64,000 nt of DNA from Epiperipatus broadwayi (Eukaryota > Onychophora > Udeonychophora > Euonychophora > Peripatidae): the NCBI GenBank assembly GCA_028023455.1, contig JAQFVV010000031.1, forward strand, positions 4,154,001 to 4,218,000. The letters run 5' to 3'. Every line of letters begins with the position of its first letter. Within the stretch, counting starts at the first letter, position 1. Below, in pieces: positions 52,201-60,100 of the stretch. The notes beneath the pieces are model-generated. The model had not been told where the DNA came from. It did no database searches and saw only the letters and a program-made list of their open reading frames with translations. The position numbers were made by a program, and so were the translations under genes.

Positions 52201-54172
52201 AAAACTTTATATAAAACTGATGTTACCGCTATCGGCCTATAACTATTTAACTTTCTATGATCCTTACCCTTTCCTTTAAATAATAATCTTACTCTTGTAT
52301 TACTCCAACTACCCAGAAAAACTCTCTTCTGTGCCATCTTATTAAAACATGATAAGAGCTTTGCTTTTGCTCTATGTCCTAAATTCATTACCATCCCTGT
52401 TGCCCATCCATCTAAAATTCTTGTCTTTCCACTTTTCAATTTCTTCCGTGCCTCATTCAGTTCATTTTCTGTAAACCATTCCCATTACTAAATGCTTTCA
52501 TGTTTTCTATCATTAAGTCCTTCACATCTAACATTTTTTCTATATCCATTACATAACTATTTAAGATTCTCTCTAACTCTTCTCTAGAGCTACACACTAT
52601 TCTCTGAAAGGACAAATTCTTGATACTAAACTTTCAATTTTTATATTATTCAATTCTTTGTTTATTCTTTTTAGTCATATCTTCCAAAAGCATTATTTAG
52701 CATTCTTAATGTCTGTATACTTACATATAATATTTTTAATTAAAAAGTTAATATTATATTCATTATTTTTTGTAATGAAACTGAATTCTATAATAATTTG
52801 TAATTGTTTTGTTGTTTCTTGTAATGTATTTTCAACACAATATATTAAATACTATATTAAATTTATTTGATAATTATTACACACATTTACCATTCTGACA
52901 CATTCATTAATTGATTTAGTTTTATATAAAGGTCTATTTTTATCATTTTATATTAAAATTTGACTAAATTTATTTTTCTAACAAAGTCACATTGTTGTAA
53001 TTTTTTGTAGGCTTTAATATGAACCACTGTCTTTTTTTTTTCAAATGGAGAAATGTCATTAGTTATACTACTCAAAGAGGCACATCATCTTTGAAATAGA
53101 GATTAATATATTTATTTATAACAGATATGATCTAGAATTAACAGAATGATCATGGAATTTTTTTTTAAATAACTTAAAATTTTTAAATATGTTTAGAATT
53201 TTTTACAGATGGCAATTCCATTTTCATCACCCAATAAAATAATGGAAAAAAATAATAAAAAAGCCTTACTAAAAATTAATTGCAGAGCAATCAATGCTTT
53301 CTATAACTTTTCAATAGAAGACAGAGTAGGTGGACATTATTCATTAAGCTAGTCAGCCACAATTTGTTTTTGTTTTTTTCTCATTTCCTGATCAATAATT
53401 AGATGGTTAGGTGGATTGACTGTTTGAAAATTCTTAGCTACATAAAAAAATGTTTTATCACAATTTTAATGCATGTTGTGTTAACCACTACATCACAAAG
53501 TCTTTCTAATGTACAATACATTGCTTGGAAAATGGGAATCTAGTTATTCTTAATAAATTTAGATTGGCCACATGACAAGAGAGGGAAAGAACAGGTGTTT
53601 GAGATTTAAACTAAAAAGAATAGATGAAAACAATTATTATTTAAGTCTGTAAGAAGAGTAGTCAAACCAAACAAATTCTTAGAAACCTTGAGAATTATAG
53701 TAGAAACAAATTTAAAAAATGAGAGGAAAAAAATAGTGATAGATGGTTATAAATATGAGAGTAGATAAATAGTTGGAAGTTCTTTATTTAAATTAATAAA
53801 ACTAGATAAAGACTAGGAAAAGATGGACTGTAGTAATTTTGAAACCTTATCATGGACTGACAATAAATGTAGTTATTAATTAATAACTGTGATTATTTTA
53901 CATTATTTAATATTTCAAATGATTTTTTTTTTTTAAAAAAAAATTATTTTAATAGTATCTAAAAGTAAATTGTTGCATTTTATGGAAATATTAATAAATA
54001 TTTATGTTTCACAGGATTGATCATCTCAACTCCAAGTGGTAGTACAGCATATGCTGTATCAGCAGGGGCTTCAATGATTCATCCTAGTGTTCCTGCTATT
54101 TTAATCACTCCTATATGCCCGCATTCTCTTTCTTTTAGACCAATTGTAGTACCTGCTGGAGTGGAATTAAAG
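19214..54172 (+). CDS. NADK: NAD kinase, five internal exons of the catalytic core (partial in window)
   Basis: NAD kinase phosphorylates NAD+ at the 2'-hydroxyl of the adenosine ribose, using ATP, and makes NADP+; animal NADK is mainly cytosolic. Joining 19214-19296, 22499-22601, 29011-29102, 42492-42591 and 54015-54172 gives 536 coding bases with no stop, and every split codon closes correctly across GT-AG introns. Visible family motifs, in order: [14 protein letters not shown] (ATP/NAD-kinase signature, with the catalytic-type Asp), [48 protein letters not shown], and a C-proximal stretch ending PAGVELK. These align in order with animal NADK as I know it. The protein should start well upstream and continue for roughly 70-100 residues downstream; neither part was found here. 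The open frames indicate a live gene. Introns are 3.2, 6.4, 13.4 and 11.4 kb and full of transposon remains. The mitochondrial paralogue NADK2 fits less well. Confidence 0.95.
19297..22498 (+). other. NADK intron (3.2 kb)
   Basis: GTAATT...TTTTTTAG. Mostly A- and G-rich plus-strand sequence. Around 19530-19640 one frame reads [20 protein letters not shown], which resembles the post-RT stretch of the non-LTR copies (compare [20 protein letters not shown] at 51.4 kb), so a very decayed LINE may occupy roughly 19.4-20.3 kb. Minus-strand open frames at 20049-20279 and 20375-20575 are low-complexity Phe/Ile/Leu products of AT-rich DNA. The rest shows nothing recognisable. Confidence 0.55.
22499..22601 (+). 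CDS. NADK: NADK exon, [13 protein letters not shown] segment
   Basis: The acceptor follows a long pyrimidine run ending TTTTTTAG; the donor is AAG|GTAACT. It starts in phase 0 with Lys-Ser-Val-Pro-Pro and ends with the first base of a split Gly codon. The [15 protein letters not shown] core matches the strand-loop segment after GGDGT in animal NADKs. The closing [13 protein letters not shown] corresponds to the helix before the second subdomain. Length 103 bp, no stop. Confidence 0.94.
24390..24950 (-). pseudogene. Possible LINE-derived remnant with internal duplication
   Basis: The minus-strand frame 24689-24928 reads [20 protein letters not shown], then [20 protein letters not shown]. This has the flavour of the region after the RT domain in some LINE proteins, though I cannot assign it. 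Plus-strand 24463-24580 and 24632-24728 are diverged direct repeats (TAGCCTTT, TTAGGCTTATTTTAAATATT versus TCATATTTAGATATTC, CTTTTAA-CC, GTC-TTTATT). The block is therefore partly duplicated with a spacing of about 168 bp. Confidence 0.3.
25757..25984. repeat. Short inverted-repeat element F (MITE-like)
   Basis: Arms of about 95 bp: AATTCACTATAAATAAAAAT near 25766 pairs with ATTTTTATTTATAGTGAATT near 25956. CAAGATG...ACACAATCACATGA pairs with TCATGTGATTGTGT...CATCTTG around the centre near 25870. A T15 run lies in the left arm only. Non-coding. Confidence 0.88.
27384..27560. repeat. Short inverted-repeat element G
   Basis: ATGAGTATTGAATGTCTTTA near 27408 pairs with the inverted TAAGACATTCAATACTCAT near 27502, continuing through AAATTTAACTTTATTTAAAT. 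Outer TTTTAGTTGTAT near 27393 pairs with ATACAACTAAAA near 27549 after a gap on the right. TATAGGATACA occurs in the same orientation just outside both ends (27386 and 27594), which may be a duplicated flank. Confidence 0.8.
29011..29102 (+). CDS. NADK: NADK exon, LRSRLK segment and linker
   Basis: The acceptor is TTTGTAG and the donor is the consensus-like GTAAGT. The exon completes the split Gly and reads [18 protein letters not shown], then a polar stretch [13 protein letters not shown], ending in phase 0. LRSRLK is a recognisable animal NADK signature. The polar stretch corresponds to the variable loop before the VLNE strand and is shorter here than I recall for the human protein. Length 92 bp. 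Confidence 0.92.
30755..30840 (+). promoter_or_regulatory. Candidate Pol II core promoter (TATAAAAGGGGC)
   Basis: TATAAAAGGGGCTGGGG at about 30761 is a near-ideal TATA box with G-rich flank, in a locally GC-richer stretch. No matching gene follows within an obvious distance. A short open frame beginning at the ATG at 31225 ([20 protein letters not shown]) ends at a GT donor-like site, but this is weak. It could be the promoter of a decayed LTR element. Confidence 0.3.
33220..33560 (+). repeat. Diverged tandem repeat, period near 84 bp with shorter sub-motifs
   Basis: TTTATATTGATAATTTATTT occurs near 33229 and 33313, each followed by CCA(A/T)GAT(C/T)GA(T/A)TT. Variants of TTTCCATATTCGATT and TTATTTCCGTAC recur through the block. 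Strongly diverged; boundaries uncertain. Confidence 0.5.
36825..37045 (-). mobile_element. LTR (3' LTR) of Ty3/gypsy element 2
   Basis: On the plus strand it starts TGACTTTTGTAAATTTAATT and ends TTTCA at 37045. It is followed by TCCCTCTCCTTACTCC, which on the minus strand is a polypurine tract (GGAGTAAGGAGAGGGA) directly before the LTR's TG. Direct repeat of 41361-41553. About 221 bp. Confidence 0.75.
37500..38080 (-). pseudogene. gypsy 2 integrase remnant
   Basis: On the minus strand, in separate frames: [12 protein letters not shown] near 37,945-37,910 (first catalytic Asp), [10 protein letters not shown] near 37,835-37,800 (second Asp), and [20 protein letters not shown] near 37,765-37,710 (catalytic Glu in AEN). 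All three acidic residues are visible, but frames are broken between them. Confidence 0.8.
38480..38720 (-). pseudogene. gypsy 2 RNase H remnant
   Basis: The minus-strand frame 38485-38718 reads [20 protein letters not shown], then [18 protein letters not shown]. This matches the conserved L..AE+NYS..+.E.LA..+..++FH.YL.G..F...TDH block of gypsy RNase H domains. Confidence 0.85.
39010..39650 (-). pseudogene. gypsy 2 reverse transcriptase remnant, inactive site
   Basis: The minus-strand frame 39084-39371 reads [20 protein letters not shown], then HQIPI, the first RT blocks with the catalytic LDL Asp. It then reaches [10 protein letters not shown] followed by a stop. The usual F-D-D active-site pair is thus reduced to F-D-G. 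38786-39034 continues into the thumb in another frame. Confidence 0.82.
39913..40750 (-). pseudogene. gypsy 2 gag remnant with CCHC zinc knuckle
   Basis: The minus-strand frame 39913-40125 contains [14 protein letters not shown], an intact CX2CX4HX4C nucleocapsid knuckle, flanked by Lys-rich sequence. To the right (40130-40750), broken frames give helical, Gln/Leu-rich gag-like sequence. The knuckle would bind element RNA. Frames are interrupted. Confidence 0.8.
41080..41165 (+). repeat. Two-copy ~36-bp tandem repeat in gypsy 2 leader
   Basis: TACAGCTGGAAAGACTTAAG occurs at about 41100 and 41136, each followed by A(C/G)GCAAGCTA. A third partial TACAGCTG follows near 41170. It lies in the leader between the right LTR and gag, in a locally GC-richer block. 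Confidence 0.85.
41361..41553 (-). mobile_element. LTR (5' LTR) of Ty3/gypsy element 2, truncated
   Basis: Matches 36825-37013 (TGACCTTTGAAAATTTAATT start; TCCAAAATATTAA end of similarity). The last ~32 bp present in the left LTR are missing. The sequence switches at 41553 to a tRNA-like stretch, so an insertion or rearrangement cut this LTR. Confidence 0.75.
41554..41650 (+). repeat. tRNA-like sequence with A and B boxes (SINE head or tRNA pseudogene)
   Basis: TAGCCGAGAGGTCA at 41561 fits a Pol III A box and GGTTCGCATCC at 41619 a B box, about 58 bp apart. The spacing suits a Leu/Ser-type tRNA with a long variable arm. It is followed by CCGGCC and an A-rich tail near 41650-41665. The T-arm can pair (GTGGG/CCCGG with one mismatch), but I cannot fold a clean acceptor stem. 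A tRNA-derived SINE fits the A-rich 3' end. Confidence 0.6.
42492..42591 (+). CDS. NADK: NADK exon, LNDVVIDRG segment
   Basis: The acceptor is TTTTTTTAG; the donor is GATG|GTAATT. It reads [20 protein letters not shown], then [13 protein letters not shown], ending with the first base of a split Gly codon. This holds the second conserved NADK motif, normally LNE in the family as I know it and LND here, followed by the beta-rich C-terminal subdomain. Length 100 bp. Confidence 0.94.
42815..43990 (+). repeat. Diverged direct duplication, first copy split by ~625 bp
   Basis: 42815-42930 matches 43770-43880 (AACATGTTTGTTTA, ATTTAAATTTCACAC). 43574-43680 matches 43884-43990 (GTTCAAGAG.TTAC.TCTTGG, ATATTTATTCA.AG). 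The second copy is continuous, whereas in the first copy the two halves are separated by about 625 bp. That interval is therefore a likely later insertion. It contains a T16 run near 43053 and no recognised coding sequence. Confidence 0.7.
44540..45405 (+). pseudogene. Non-LTR retrotransposon RT fragment (family N2), plus strand
   Basis: Broken plus-strand frames in the right order: 44567-44764 reads [20 protein letters not shown], the region leading to RT motif 1. [19 protein letters not shown] follows at about 44745. [20 protein letters not shown] at about 45100 is the GxxQGCxxSPxLF motif with Gly-to-Glu and Pro-to-Met changes. [20 protein letters not shown] at about 45225 is the active site with both Asp present. 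Stops and frameshifts throughout. It is cut off where a family C unit starts near 45410. Confidence 0.8.
45410..45860 (+). repeat. Family C repeat, single unit (copy 3)
   Basis: Starts TGTAAGCATAAAGAATGGTA, continues through the family C body (GGACTCAAAG-type GGGCTCAAAGCTTTATAGTT, GAATATTGAATGAGTAGGC) to GCACTGAGTGGCGCT at about 45815. It then runs directly into CTGTATGGAGAGTTTTG, the unit start. It is therefore a head-to-tail overlap and not an inverted pair. Confidence 0.82.
46788..46889. repeat. Small inverted repeat H
   Basis: TATAAAATATATATGTGCTT at 46790 and its near-perfect complement AAGCACATATATATTTTATA at 46867 form 25-bp arms around a ~50-bp loop. Non-coding. Confidence 0.82.
47831..48133. 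repeat. Inverted-repeat element I (MITE-like)
   Basis: Arms of about 145 bp around a loop near 47980. GACTGTGCACTAAAAAGAAA at 47862 pairs with TTTCTTTTTAGTGCACAGTC near 48077. CAATTGGAGTTTTTAGATTT pairs with AAATCTAAAAACTCCAATTG. Each arm's outer end carries an A run and T run. The 92-codon minus-strand frame 47627-47905 overlaps an arm and is low complexity. Confidence 0.88.
48565..49090 (+). pseudogene. Unidentified protein-like remnants, possibly transposable-element gag or exon
   Basis: One frame from 48571 reads [20 protein letters not shown], then [20 protein letters not shown], and ends at a stop near 48709. Another frame from about 48892 to 49088 is open except for one stop and reads [20 protein letters not shown]..., then [20 protein letters not shown] and EDSG. 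It is followed by a good splice-donor-like GTAAGG. Composition is clearly more protein-like than the flanks. I do not recognise the family. The minisatellite and LTR-like sequence downstream suggest a decayed LTR element; a lost exon of another gene is less likely. Confidence 0.35.
49495..49925 (+). repeat. Tandem repeat, ~110-bp period, about 3-4 copies
   Basis: GAAATACTTCTAAATAAGTG occurs at 49600, 49709 and 49820. Each is followed by GTTCAAACC(C/T)(G/A)C or a variant, then by a related half-unit (TGAAATAAAATG(A/G)AAAT, AAATAAATGACTC). Each ~110-bp unit is thus itself made of two similar halves. More diverged copies flank on both sides. Confidence 0.9.
49993..50168 (+). repeat. Minisatellite, ~29-bp period, about six copies
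   Basis: Units of the form GAAATTAAATGCTTCTATA plus AACTTGGATT alternate with AAAATCAAATGCTTCTATA units. Copies start near 49998, 50024, 50053, 50081, 50110 and 50138. It follows the 110-bp array and shares ATGCTTCTA with its half-units, so the two arrays may have one origin. Confidence 0.88.
50215..50395 (+). mobile_element. Possible LTR-element 3' end: polypurine tract and short LTR
   Basis: GGAGGATTAAGGAGGAGGA at about 50219-50237 is a purine tract, followed by CCATGATGTACACACGG. AATAAA occurs at about 50285 inside a GC-richer block that ends near TTCAATTCGCA (50387). This is the order expected of PPT, U3, polyadenylation signal and LTR end. No second LTR was found, so this is an inference. 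Confidence 0.35.
50470..52605 (-). mobile_element. Non-LTR retrotransposon, family N1 copy 3
   Basis: Third minus-strand copy, with the same 3' end (TGTGATGTGATG near 50477 on the plus strand). From the 5' side: 52170-52439 ([20 protein letters not shown]) precedes the RT fingers. The RT active site near 51785 has lost one residue (reads FADIL instead of FADD). 51473-51673 ([19 protein letters not shown]) and 51154-51486 ([20 protein letters not shown], then [12 protein letters not shown]) are the region after RT. 50751-50984 carries [18 protein letters not shown], where the His of the Cys-His cluster is Tyr. It is 5'-truncated near 52605. This copy shows the longest open stretches after RT. 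Confidence 0.87.
53565..53835 (+). pseudogene. Weak protein-like remnant, possibly LINE tail
   Basis: Plus-strand frames read RLATXQ-type and then [20 protein letters not shown], and later [16 protein letters not shown]. The first resembles the GH..R..NR stretch near LINE C-termini. The second faintly resembles the start of a FLYWCH finger. Several stops lie between. The assignment is not secure. Confidence 0.2.
54015..54172 (+). CDS. NADK: NADK exon with [12 protein letters not shown] motif
   Basis: The acceptor is TTTCACAG; the donor is AAG|GTATTG. With the split Gly from the previous exon it reads [20 protein letters not shown], then [20 protein letters not shown], then [13 protein letters not shown]. 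These cover the conserved NAD-binding motif 3 and the strongly conserved [10 protein letters not shown] block. It ends in phase 0. The next expected segment, with a WVSFDGR-like motif, is not visible in the following 9.8 kb, so the next intron probably runs past the window. Length 158 bp. Confidence 0.95.
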
Positions 54173-57100
54173 GTATTGTTTTAAAATTAGTTTATATATA
54201 TAAATTGTTGTTTTTAGATCTCTTGAAACTTTTTTTTTTTTTTAAAAAAAAAAGGAATAATATAAGTTTAGCAAGAAAAAGATTTTACAAACTCTCATCC
54301 TTTTCCATTTATTTCTCTTATATATAAGTTTGGTTATTAGCATAATTTGAAAATTTTTGCAAACTGAAAGTATAATGTCTTTCAAAATTTTTTTTCAGAT
54401 AATGTCCAACAAAAAATTTAACTATTACCAATTCATTATTTTATATTATCATCTATATGAACACTTGTAAAAAATATATGATTTGTATCAATTTCTATTA
54501 TGAAATCATTATTTATATATATATAATTTCTCACTGAATTGAATATGTAAACATAATCAACTTAATAGATAACCATATATTTTAATCATATATTTATAAT
54601 GGTTTAACAAAATTAAAGTAACTCAACAGAAATATTATTAAAGGAGTTCAAAAGGTCCATTGTAACATATTAAAGAGAAATTCAATTGTATATTAAAATA
54701 TCATTGGATTTCTAAGAAATCCAAATAGTATTAAAATCTCAAATATTCAAGTATTCATTGTATCTTAATAAAGATGATCAAACGATCCAAATGTATTAAA
54801 TAATTAAGAAAAGATTCAAATATAAATCTTGTAACTAATAAACGAAAAGCATTGTAGCTTAAATTAAAGTATGAGAAGAATACCTGAGTAGTGGCTATTA
54901 AACAAAAAGGTCAGACTGAGTTATCAATCATATTAAGGGTCATTGGATTAAATGAAACATACTTCTATAATTAGATTCCTCGAGATATCACAATATCAAT
55001 AATTATAAACAAATTATTAATAACAACTATTATAACTCAGGTATATGGAAATCACGTGAGGTGAGTACATTAGTAACTCAATAAAATATCTGCTCAGGTA
55101 TACAGACAGTAGATTTTATCCACTTTCATTTCTTGGTTTGATGTTAAGTGCATATCCAAACAAATACCAAGTGAATATGGTCTAGCAGGGCGCCACTAGA
55201 TTATTTGAATCTAGACACAGTTATATCTAATAACCTTTTCACATGTACCAGGTTTGAATCCCTTTTTGGTACTTTATTTCTAATAAACATGGAAGATTTT
55301 GCTTTTTAGAGCCATATCACTGTATGCACTAATATCTAAGTAAGCATAAAACATCTTTAAACTAAAGTGGAATTCATTAGACATAAATAATTTCTTAGAT
55401 CTTAGCATAACAAATGTGTTTCAATATTTTTTATAAGTTTTACTAGCTCAGATTACTATTAATTTAGGATGGCAATTCACTCATCCTTGCATGAAATAGA
55501 TGATGGGATGGTGGTTATAATAATACTAAGAAATCACTAAATATTATGAAATCAATATTTATTTATGGCCTTTGAACATTTAAACAGCTCATTAATTAAA
55601 ACGTGATGATGACGATGATGATAATGATAACGATAAGGACAATGGTTTCAACCACAGCTTTAGGACTAAGCCTAAACATAAAACCTAAATTTTATAAAGA
55701 AATTCATAATTATTGTTAATCTTAGCATATTTAATCATATCTTAAACAACTAATATTCAACCATTGATGATGAATGATCACACTTGATAAAGACTACTCT
55801 TAATGAAATATATACGCCTCCTTTAATAACATAAACTAATATTTATTTCTAACATATACATAAAAATTTCTATATTTACATGAAAATTTATATTAACAAT
55901 AACAACAATAATCATAATAGACTGTTTTAAAATCATAACATTAAATTTTAAATTCTTCCCCCTTTCACGTAAATGTATTTCAAAAATATATTGTATTAAA
56001 TTGGGGTAACCGATTTGTTAAAATGTTCCATCCATAAGAAAAGTATTTCATAAAACAAAATCTCCAGTCATTGGCACACATACTTTATAAATCTAACATG
56101 TAAGTAGAATGACAAAATAAATGTTAGTAAAATTGGAAAGAGCAAGTTTTAGAAACAAGTTTTAATTATTTTCTCCCCCTCTCTTCTACCTCTGAAATGC
56201 TATACTTTAACTTGAAACAAAATAATCTAATATTTTAATACTACTTATTACTTCACATTCACTCGCAATTATACACATATAAAAATATTATTATGTATGT
56301 GCGTGTTTTATCCCATAATAACAAAATATTATTTAAAACCAAAATAATAATACAAAAATTATTTTACACATTAATATTTCATAACTGTAAATTAATAAAC
56401 AAATAATTTTGATACATTCAAGATCATTTATGAAGCTCAAAGTTATTATTAGTAAGACATTCTTGGTTTTAATCGATCTGAATAGTCTTTAAAAGTTCTT
56501 TAAATAAAATATACCACTTTATTGCTAAAATTTTATTAAGACTCTGCTATCATAAAGAAAATATATCAAAAAAAAAAATTTTATACTACCAGTTCTTTGT
56601 AGCAACTTCTAATGAGTCAAATTTCTCTTGTTTAATGTCTATCTTTGGCAGCAACAATTTCCGTGTTTCTTTGGAACAATCTCTTTCTTAAAGTGTATAA
56701 TTATTTGATGATGATAATCCTATTGAGGTTATTTGCTTTAGTGGACAATTTGGAAATCTTTATATTAATTTTTCTTCTCTTCCTGTCAAGCATGATTCTT
56801 TTAGTGGATGAAATACAGCAGTTGTTTTCACATTTATAAATTTCCTGGGTTTTAAACTCAGTTGCTGGAACAATTAATTGGACTTGATGATTAATATTTA
56901 TCAGTAGATTAATTCATCTTTCTGATCTTCGAATGCAGGTGAATGTTTTCTTCTTTCTATTTAAAAACATCTTATTTCTCTGGTCAGTTGAAAGGTGTAG
57001 AATATTATTTTCAGACAAGACATCTTTTCTTTCCTATATGATCTGCAGCTCCACGATGGTCAGGTCTTGATGGGACACATATATAATTTTTCTACCCCGT

Positions 57101-60100
57101 CATTTCTTATATTTTCAACATTCAAAACTTCATAAAAAAAATGATTAAAAAAAAAAACTATCTACCAGAACTAAAAATGTTTGTCTGCTTTAGTTTTTTT
57201 TTAAAAAGTCTCTCTCACAATATATTATAATAACAATAATCTAATCTAATCTAATCACTCAACCGATTTTCCAGACTGCTTTTATATCTGATTTTTGAGT
57301 CAACTCACCCAATTAGAGTGATAGTGTGAATTGCTATTTTTGACCAACCCAAAAAAAATCACACACCTGGTTTTCAGACACTTTTGTCTAAAAAAAAAAA
57401 ATAGACTTAATCCTTTTTCACGTATATCTGTAATATCTAAAATTGGAGTTTCTTTTCTCTAATCTTAAGATAAGACAGTTTCAAAATTAGAGTTCCCACC
57501 CAGCTTAAGCTCCCAAAGTGACAAACAATCATTTACAAAAACAAAATTGCTACAAAAATAGATATCTGATTCAACGGATTTCCTCTCTTAACATAAAATT
57601 GTAAAAAAAAATAATTTGACAGATTTAACCCTTCTTCTTCTTTCAATATTTAATAAATGTAAATTTCTGTATGTAATGTACACACATACTTTATCATTTC
57701 ACATCATTCATAAACTGACATTAAATAATATAATTGCTAGCTTAGTAATTATAATCCCAATATTTAAAATTAAATCTGTAACTTTTTCAATTCCCACTTA
57801 CAATTATAGAAAAGCAAAAATAGAAACAGAATAAGATATTAAAATTGATCAAGCATAGGTTAGTTTTAAAGAAAGTTAAATATCTGAAATATAAAACAAT
57901 TCAATAGCTTACACATACACTGCCTATACGTATGCATTATAACTTTGCTTTTTAACAGAAAAATTTAATATTGAATAGTTTAAATGTGTGTATTACCTTT
58001 CTATCAACACACAAACAATTAAAAGAATATAATTGTTGACCCACTCTCTTTCTATCCAAGGCTTTTAGAACTGGACCTTGTAGGGTTTAAACTTGGATGC
58101 CCTACAACTTCCTTTTATATAAAAATGTGATGATGATTTTGTTTTACATTTTCCTACATGCACATTACTATAAATTTAGCTAGTGACTAAAGTGTAATGG
58201 CACAATATATATATATGTTGTGACAAATGTTCTTGACACTTATTTAATAAGAAAGCTAGATTAATATTTGTGTATCTATGTGTATTTATAGTGTAAAACT
58301 AATAAAGGAAATGGTAAAGTCACACGCGTGACTGGATATAAATATTTTAATATAAATAAATAATAAATGGATGTTTAGCAATATTAACTATAAAATGAGC
58401 ATAAAGTTATAAAATGGAAACATTATTGACATTGATAATCTATATTATATATTTAAAATAGAATCATTCAAGAATGTCAGTGCTGATATTATAAATTGAT
58501 TTAATGATTTTGATAAATCGGTGATTAAAATATATATATTTCTAAAAACTAAGTGTATTTTGTTTTCTTGTATTTAAAAAAAAAAAATCAAAATATTTTT
58601 TATTTTTCATATTTTTTAAAATACTTCTTATTTTTAAAATGAAATTAGAGGATTTTGTTTATTAATATCATTAAAATATTCCGCAATAATCCTGTTATTA
58701 GAAATTTAAAATGGTGTTGTTTTTTTTTTAATTATTTACTTAAAATTCGACTCCATAGATTATATACCAGAACTGATTTATATTGTTCCTTAGAAAATTA
58801 ATTACATTTATCCAATGAATTGTATAATTATGTTTCCATTATACATAAATAATGGGCATCTTGTTTAAAAGAGTGAATGATTAACATTCCGATTTTTCTT
58901 GGGTTTTTTTTTTTCCATTAAAAGTTTTGAAATCAAGCTCAGCAGAAGTTAGTAAAATTCAATATCAATTTTCATGCTATTCAAAATAATGACTTTATCT
59001 ACATTTATAAGGACTGACAAATCAAATATGGCTGGTGGATTCATCAATCCTATTTTTCTGAAATTGGAGGATATAACTAAATAAATTAAAAGGTCATGTT
59101 ATAATCATTAGCTCATATTTAGAAACAGTAGTTAAATCAGTTATTAACTTGAAGTAGATAATAATATTTAAACAGATATGGATATAGTTCATAAGCCAAC
59201 TATTAAAAATCTCCATCTCAGCTTAATATTTTAAACAATTATACACTTATAAGCTGACAATTAACAGCTATGATATATTTACCAACCCATCAGCTGAAAA
59301 TATAATAGAAGTTATACTTATCTGCTATGGAACAATATTTACCTATAGATAAATATTAACAAAATAAATTAATTTTGTTATAAGACATATCTGAATGATA
59401 TAAAATAATATCTAATTAATTTATCATTTGAACAGTAAATATAAATACCACAATGAACTTTAAAATGGCAGACATCTTTGTCAGATAATGCTTAAATTAC
59501 TAATTTATTTCACTTATTTGTTTATATGTATATTTAGCAGTAAAAATGTACTGTGCCTATTCTTTATAATAGCTGAAAATCTGAGTTAGAAAGCTGATTA
59601 ATGTTATAGAAAAAAAAAAAATTCCAGTGTGAAAGCAAAGAATTTTTTTTTGTTTATTTGCATGAATTTGTTTAAGATTGATTTTAATTTTACCATTAGA
59701 GAGAAACAGATTTCAAGAAAAAAAAATTCCAAACAAAAAACTGTAAAAGGCAACTAATGAAAATGCTATAATAAACGTATTAAATAACATAGGATGTGCA
59801 TGTGCAAGATCTTTTAAGGGCTCTTTTTTAACCATCAGTTAGAAACCTTGATTAACATTGTCAAAAAAATTTCCAAATGAGGCCATGGAAATAAACTGAT
59901 TTTTATGTTTATAAACACATGTTTGTTTTTGCTTTATAAAACAGTCAGAATATAGTATCAAACAAATAATACTTTCTAAGCAAGAAAGCAGAATACTTAG
60001 AATTTTTATTAGGATAAGTTTATTTACATTTTTGTTTTAGTTTCGCTTTTGTTAAAATAGAGACAAAACTTCCCATATAACAGAAACTGAATGGTCCAAT

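Larger units (their letters stand above)
42592..54014 (+). other. NADK intron (11.4 kb)
   Basis: GTAATT...TTTCACAG. Holds a diverged local duplication (42.8-44.0 kb), a plus-strand LINE RT fragment (44.5-45.4 kb), a family C unit (45.41-45.86 kb), inverted repeats H and I, protein-like scraps (48.57-49.09 kb), minisatellites (49.5-50.17 kb), LTR-like sequence (50.2-50.39 kb) and non-LTR copy 3 (50.47-52.6 kb). 45.86-46.78, 46.9-47.8 and 52.6-53.55 kb are plain AT-rich DNA. An oligo(T)-oligo(A) junction sits at 53925-53945. Confidence 0.65.
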
